A stretch of 64,000 bases of DNA from an uncultured Collinsella sp. (GTDB lineage Bacteria; Actinomycetota; Coriobacteriia; Coriobacteriales; Coriobacteriaceae): the NCBI GenBank assembly GCA_900541035.1, contig UQIN01000006.1, positions 36,845 to 100,844 on the forward strand, given 5' to 3'. The first letter of the stretch is position 1. Each line of letters starts with the position of its first letter. The position numbers and the translations under genes were made by a program. Under the pieces are notes generated by a model. That model worked only from the letters and a program-made list of their open reading frames with translations. It was not told the DNA's origin and searched no databases. Shown one piece after another: positions 60,450 to 64,000 of this stretch.

Positions 60450-61124
60450 ATGCGTATTTTGATCGTCGAAGACGAGCGAGCACTGTGCGATGCAATCGCG
60501 CGCAGCTTGCGAAACTTGGCGTACAGCGTCGACTGCTGTCACGATGGACGGGAGGCGCTCGACCTGCTGGGCATCGAAGTCTTTGACCTCGTGGTACTCG
60601 ACCTCAATCTTCCCCATGTCGACGGCATGACCGTGCTCAGGGAACTTAGGAAAACCGATTGCGAGACCAAGGTACTGATTCTGTCCGCGCGTGGCGAAGT
60701 ATCCGATAAAGTCGCCGGACTCGATGCCGGCGCCAACGATTACCTTACCAAGCCGTTTCATCTGGACGAACTTGCGGCAAGGATCCGCAGCCTTACCCTC
60801 AGGCGCTTCGCACAAAGCGACATAGTATTAACCTGCAGAAAGCTCAGCTTTGACACCAAGGCGCGCATCGCTTCCGTGGACAGTGAAGCTCTATCTCTTA
60901 CACGCAAGGAAACGGGAATCTTGGAATACCTGATGCTTAATCAGGGGCGACCGGTAAGCCAAGAGGAGCTTATCGAGCACGTTTGGGATAGCAGCGTGAA
61001 CAGCTTTAGCAACGCAACCCGCGTTCATATCTCGTCGCTCCGAAAAAAGTTGCGCAGCGCTTTGGGATACGACCCGATTCGCAATCGGATTGGAGAGGGC
61101 TACGTTATGGAGGACAGTGAATGA
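60450..61124 (+). CDS. OmpR-family response regulator
   Basis: The 224-residue protein has an N-terminal receiver (MRILIVEDERALCDAIARSL; acceptor Asp in LVVLDLNLPHVDG; Lys in YLTKPFHLDE). A winged-helix output follows (LSLTRKETGILEYLMLNQGR; ATRVHISSLRKKLR; IGEGYVM). It overlaps the kinase gene by four bases. It is divergent from the thiol-redox operon (start 60359, 90-base gap), its likely target. Confidence 0.93.
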   Translation: MRILIVEDERALCDAIARSLRNLAYSVDCCHDGREALDLLGIEVFDLVVLDLNLPHVDGMTVLRELRKTDCETKVLILSARGEVSDKVAGLDAGANDYLTKPFHLDELAARIRSLTLRRFAQSDIVLTCRKLSFDTKARIASVDSEALSLTRKETGILEYLMLNQGRPVSQEELIEHVWDSSVNSFSNATRVHISSLRKKLRSALGYDPIRNRIGEGYVMEDSE

Positions 61125-62260
61125 AAAGGCTTTCGCTGCAATGGCGCATAACGATTATGACGGCACTGCTCACGTGTGCGGCATGCGTGCTGACGAACTG
61201 CCTGGTCGGCTATACGGGCATGCGCTACATGGATGCCATCGGCAGTGACATCTCGGCCTTTACCGCAACCGGCGAAGATTCGCCCCAGGCGTTCGACCCA
61301 ACGAAAGCGACCCTCGATAACGAGGTTACGATCGTCGTAAACGACGCACAGGAGTCTTTTGGCACGACAGCCTGGTGCATCACGGCTGGAATCACACTCC
61401 TTGGCGGCGTGCTGGCATACTTTGTGAGCGGCCGTGCACTCAAACCGCTACGGGCTTTTGCAGCCCAGGTTGAGCGTGTGCAGCCTGACAACCTAAGCGA
61501 AATCAGGCTCAGTGAAGATGTGCCCACCGAGTTACAACGATGCAGCGCCTCTTTCAACGACATGATCGCCCGTCTTGGCGAAGGGTTCTCTGCACAGCGT
61601 CAGTTTACCGGCAACGCCGCACACGAGCTGCGCACCCCGCTCGCCCTTATGCAAGCACAGATTGAACTATTCATCTCCGAGCACTCCGGTTTGCAACCCG
61701 AAACAGCCGAGCTGCTCGGCCTGCTACAAGAACAAACCGAGCGCATGTCGCGGATGACCAAGGTATTGCTCGAGATGAGTGAGCTCCACAGCGTTCCTTG
61801 CGAGGACGATGTTGAACTTGGTCCCTTGTCCGAAGAGGTCCTCACCGACCTTGCGCCACTTGCCGAAAATAAGGGCATAGCCCTCAATTGTGCTGGAGAC
61901 GCTTTAGTAATCGGGAGCGACACGCTCCTCTATCGGCTGGTGTTTAACCTGGTCGAAAATGCCATCCATTACAGCCGCCCCGGCTCGACTGTCAACGTCT
62001 CCATCTGCGACAACGACAGCCACGTGTTCCTGAGAGTCGAGGACCAGGGCCCGGGAATACCCAAGCAGTACCGTGAGAGCATCTTCCAGCCGTTCTTTCG
62101 TCTAGACAAATCCCGCAGCAGGGCATATGGCGGCGCAGGACTCGGGCTAGCGCTTGTTTGGGAGATTGCAGCGCTTCACGGTGGCACGGTAGAGGTCGAA
62201 ACAAGTTCCGAGAACGGGACCACCATGCTCGTGACCCTCTCAAAGGGGGCCACCACGTGA
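61121..62260 (+). CDS. Sensor histidine kinase
   Basis: The 379-residue kinase has two membrane helices (ITIMTALLTCAACVLTNCLV; TAWCITAGITLLGGVLAYFV) around a roughly 60-residue extracellular loop. A HAMP segment, HisKA (GNAAHELRTPLALMQAQIEL, His in HELRTP) and HATPase with NLVENAIHYS and GGAGLGLALVWEI follow. It is expected to phosphorylate the preceding regulator in response to an envelope or thiol signal. Stop TGA at 62258-62260. Confidence 0.92.
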   Translation: MKRLSLQWRITIMTALLTCAACVLTNCLVGYTGMRYMDAIGSDISAFTATGEDSPQAFDPTKATLDNEVTIVVNDAQESFGTTAWCITAGITLLGGVLAYFVSGRALKPLRAFAAQVERVQPDNLSEIRLSEDVPTELQRCSASFNDMIARLGEGFSAQRQFTGNAAHELRTPLALMQAQIELFISEHSGLQPETAELLGLLQEQTERMSRMTKVLLEMSELHSVPCEDDVELGPLSEEVLTDLAPLAENKGIALNCAGDALVIGSDTLLYRLVFNLVENAIHYSRPGSTVNVSICDNDSHVFLRVEDQGPGIPKQYRESIFQPFFRLDKSRSRAYGGAGLGLALVWEIAALHGGTVEVETSSENGTTMLVTLSKGATT

Positions 62261-62590
62261 TCCGACTGTCCAGGGGTCCCACTCGGCATTGCGAAACGCG
62301 TCCCAAAACTTGGACATGAGAAATGGGAGGCAGTTCGCATCTGTGCCGAGGACGAAGTCCTGGCGGGAATTCAGGATGCGCAGAGGAAGCTTACGGCAGA
62401 AAACCCCGACAGAGTCGTGACCGTCGGCGGCAACTGTATGGCGTCGCTTGCCCTCTTCGATTACCTGCACGGGAAATACGAGAACGTTGGAATCGTCTGG
62501 ATCTATGCGCATCCGGATGTATCCACGCTGAATGATGGCTACCCCAACGCTCACGCCATGGTACTTGGCAGCCTTTTGGGAGAAAGTCAT
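62261..62590 (+). pseudogene. Arginase/ureohydrolase remnant
   Basis: The frame directly after the kinase stop reads VPLGIAKRVPKLGHEKWEAV, RVVTVGGNCMASLALFDYLH, VGIVWIYAHPDVSTLNDGYP and NAHAMVLGSLLGES, clearly the middle of an arginase-family protein. The metal-binding WIDAHPD-type motif reads WIYAHPD, losing an Asp. The N- and C-terminal thirds are missing. After about 62590 the similarity stops. I regard it as a dead fragment. Confidence 0.7.
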
Positions 62591-62867
62591 CCCGGTCTTC
62601 GGCGGCGAATAACGCGAATGTCCGCAGGCAGACTCCAACCTGTACGCGGAGAAGCTGGGCGACGCAAACAAGATTCCTCGACTCGAGCATGGAGATGAAT
62701 CCGTCTATCAGTCTCATCGCATACTCAGAGGAGGATGCCAGATATAGATCCCATTGGGTAAAGTCGCCGTTCATGAAGGGAATCACTGCATTGCGCTCGG
62801 CGACTCTCAAGGCACTCAGGCTTTGTTCTATTTTCTCAGCTTCTTGTTTGAACTGTTCGCTATCCAA
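62391..62867 (-). pseudogene. N-terminal fragment of an unknown protein fused across the arginase remnant
   Basis: From ATG 62867 the first 95 residues look like a real protein (EAEKIEQSLSALRVAERNAV; MRLIDGFISMLESRNLVCVA; LRVQVGVCLRTFALFAAEDR). They resemble uncharacterised helical proteins with an Arg-x-Gln...Leu-Arg core. From about 62590 downward the frame runs antisense over the arginase remnant and turns Arg/His-rich. The true gene was therefore truncated at the junction. Confidence 0.5.
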
Positions 62868-63279
62868 AATGCCCCAAATACCGGCTTCTCAACAAATCAA
62901 AAAAACAAGAGAGACAGAGATTAGGTTCATGCTCCACTGAACCCGCACTTCCAGTCGAGGCGCTCCTCCTCGAAGATCTCCCCGGAGTCCCGTATCTCGC
63001 GCCCCTCACGGATCTGTCCATATCAGTGTAGCCAATCCAAGCACAGCCCCACCGCACGGCCCAGTCGCTTCCGGTCCTGCGTGGCCCCGTGAAGGCGGAA
63101 GGGCGTGGCTGTGGGCGGTGCGTTCCTTTCTCCTCGTACTTTTTTGGGCATGCGTCACGGCCCCCCGCGCGGCGCTGAGAGCGAATCGGCGCAGGCTTGG
63201 GGCCAGTTGCGTAGAGGTTGAGGTTCGGGTTTCGCCGGCTTACGCAGCTTGGCGGGCAGAGCGCCCGGGCTCGCTGCGC
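62868..63279. other. Gene-poor, decayed stretch
   Basis: No supported gene. On the minus strand a short fragment (GLCLDWLH, then stop, near 63025-63060) shares a 13-base match with the CXXC mini-protein end (GGCTGTGCTTGGA). It could be a decayed copy of that gene, but the match is short. Confidence 0.4.
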
Positions 63280-63534
63280 CTAGGGCGCGGCGGGATCCGC
63301 GACGTCGGAGGTGTCGATCTCATCCAGATTGGCGAGCTGGCTGATGAACGGGATACTCTCGTATTCGTCCACCTCGACGCCGCCGAGCACGATGGTGCTG
63401 TCGCGCGTGTCGATTTGAGTTGTGAACACGGCCGGGTCGAAACCCGAAGCGATAAAGCCAATGCCCGCGAGGACAACGCCCGCGGCAACGAGCCCGCCCG
63501 CCACGGCAAGGTAGATCTTCTTCGCGCTGGTCAT
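63280..63534 (-). CDS. Short membrane-anchored protein, truncated DUF4097-type candidate
   Basis: The 84-residue protein has one helix (IYLAVAGGLVAAGVVLAGIG) and then GFDPAVFTTQIDTRDSTIVL, ending in an acidic tail. Proteins following HAAS/DUF1700 genes normally have this N-terminus and a long DUF4097 domain. Here it stops early, so it is probably a truncated relative. ATG at 63532-63534 has GGAG eight bases before. Confidence 0.6.
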   Translation of the reverse strand: MTSAKKIYLAVAGGLVAAGVVLAGIGFIASGFDPAVFTTQIDTRDSTIVLGGVEVDEYESIPFISQLANLDEIDTSDVADPAAP

Positions 63535-63549
63535 GGTACTCACTCCTTT

Positions 63550-64000
63550 CTACGCCGCAAGATGCGCGGCAGCGCCGCCCTTCTCGCCCTTACCCTTCCA
63601 GAAGGGCGAGGCGGCCTTCCTCGCCCAGAGCGCCGAGAGGCGCGCGATTTGTTTTGAGGCGGCCCAAGCGCCAGCACCAACGAAGAGCGCCACGCCGACG
63701 AGGCCGAGCCCCACGCCCGCCGAGGCGAGAACGTACGGGAAGTGGCCGATGGTGACGCCGCTTACGGCAAGCAGGAGCCCAACTACGCCCGCGCCCCCGA
63801 GTGCCGCCGCGACGATCCACACGCAGAGCGCCAGCACCCAGATGCAGATATAGACCGTGACGGCCACGGCGGCGAAGGCGGCGAGCAGCGGCACCCACAC
63901 CGGGGAGCCCACGATGGTCAGCACCCACAGCAGCGCGGTGCTGCACCGGCGCGTCCTCGCGATCGCGCGCGGCACGGCGGGCAGGTCGTCGAGCGTGGCC
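63550..64000 (-). CDS. HAAS/DUF1700-type membrane protein (partial)
   Basis: The frame enters from the right edge (ATLDDLPAVPRAIARTRRCS) and ends at 63550. About 150 residues are visible, with four hydrophobic segments (ALLWVLTIVGSPVWVPLLAA; VYICIWVLALCVWIVAAALG; VGLLLAVSGVTIGHFPYVLA; GVGLGLVGVALFVGAGAWAA). The layout matches the C-terminal part of the HAAS/DUF1700 family, usually co-encoded with a PadR regulator and a DUF4097 protein. The next gene on this strand is the short protein at 63280-63534. Confidence 0.7.
   Translation of the reverse strand, partial: ATLDDLPAVPRAIARTRRCSTALLWVLTIVGSPVWVPLLAAFAAVAVTVYICIWVLALCVWIVAAALGGAGVVGLLLAVSGVTIGHFPYVLASAGVGLGLVGVALFVGAGAWAASKQIARLSALWARKAASPFWKGKGEKGGAAAHLAA

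Noticed and set aside
62868..63279. Second CXXC mini-protein gene
   Set aside because: The 13-base match (GGCTGTGCTTGGA) and the GLCLDWLH end are suggestive, but the CXXC pair, helix and start are missing.
1..64000. tRNA or rRNA genes
   Set aside because: No TpsiC-loop motif (GGTTCGAATCC) in a cloverleaf context or rRNA core sequence was seen by eye; a tRNAscan/Rfam run would be needed to exclude unusual ones.

Overview
The window is high-GC DNA from an anaerobic, gut-type actinobacterium. Gene content, frequent GTG/TTG starts, strong AAGGAG-type ribosome sites and the mix of flavodoxin, ferredoxin and radical-SAM genes suggest Collinsella or a close Coriobacteriia relative. This is an inference from content; no rRNA or other marker lies in the window. 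About 50 genes are packed on both strands. No tRNA, rRNA, insertion sequence, prophage or CRISPR array was recognised.

Left part (1-17.2 kb): the tail of an ATPase, an AAA ATPase/short UvrA operon, a Tet(M)-like GTPase, rRNA methyltransferases (RsmJ, RlmA), MATE and EamA exporters, uracil-DNA glycosylase, an SDR/VUT-transporter pair and release factor 3. From 17.2 to 24.3 kb there is a strikingly regular 80-bp array of four long inverted repeats, a GntR-ABC operon with a clear operator, a 182-bp element with long terminal inverted repeats, and ClC, EFR1-ferredoxin, LOG and K+-channel genes.

Middle (24.5-42.3 kb): two convergent hybrid histidine kinases with solute-binding sensor modules, a PatB-like C-S lyase, TrmO, a glutaredoxin, and an accessory stretch. 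That stretch holds a possibly SOS-controlled, frame-broken gene, a toxin-antitoxin pair, a small RiPP operon (Cys-rich ACG-repeat peptide, FMN/ferredoxin protein, radical SAM-SPASM maturase) divergent from an HxlR regulator, and a macrodomain/SirTM ADP-ribosylation pair. Composite palindromes separate these modules.

Right part (42.3-64 kb): a LysR-controlled redox operon (two aldo-keto reductases, CMD protein, flavodoxin, cupin), a second copy of the terminal-inverted-repeat element, two MgtA-type P-type ATPases with tiny membrane proteins and a winged-helix regulator, a very large MacB-type ABC protein, and a thiol-redox operon (CXXC mini-protein, NapH-like ferredoxin, TlpA lipoprotein) divergent from a two-component system. 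The end is a decayed patch with an arginase remnant, followed by a HAAS/DUF1700-type membrane gene running off the edge.

At least four families of non-coding palindromic repeats recur. One 29-bp family sits at or inside the 3' ends of five genes and supplies the stop codon of two of them.
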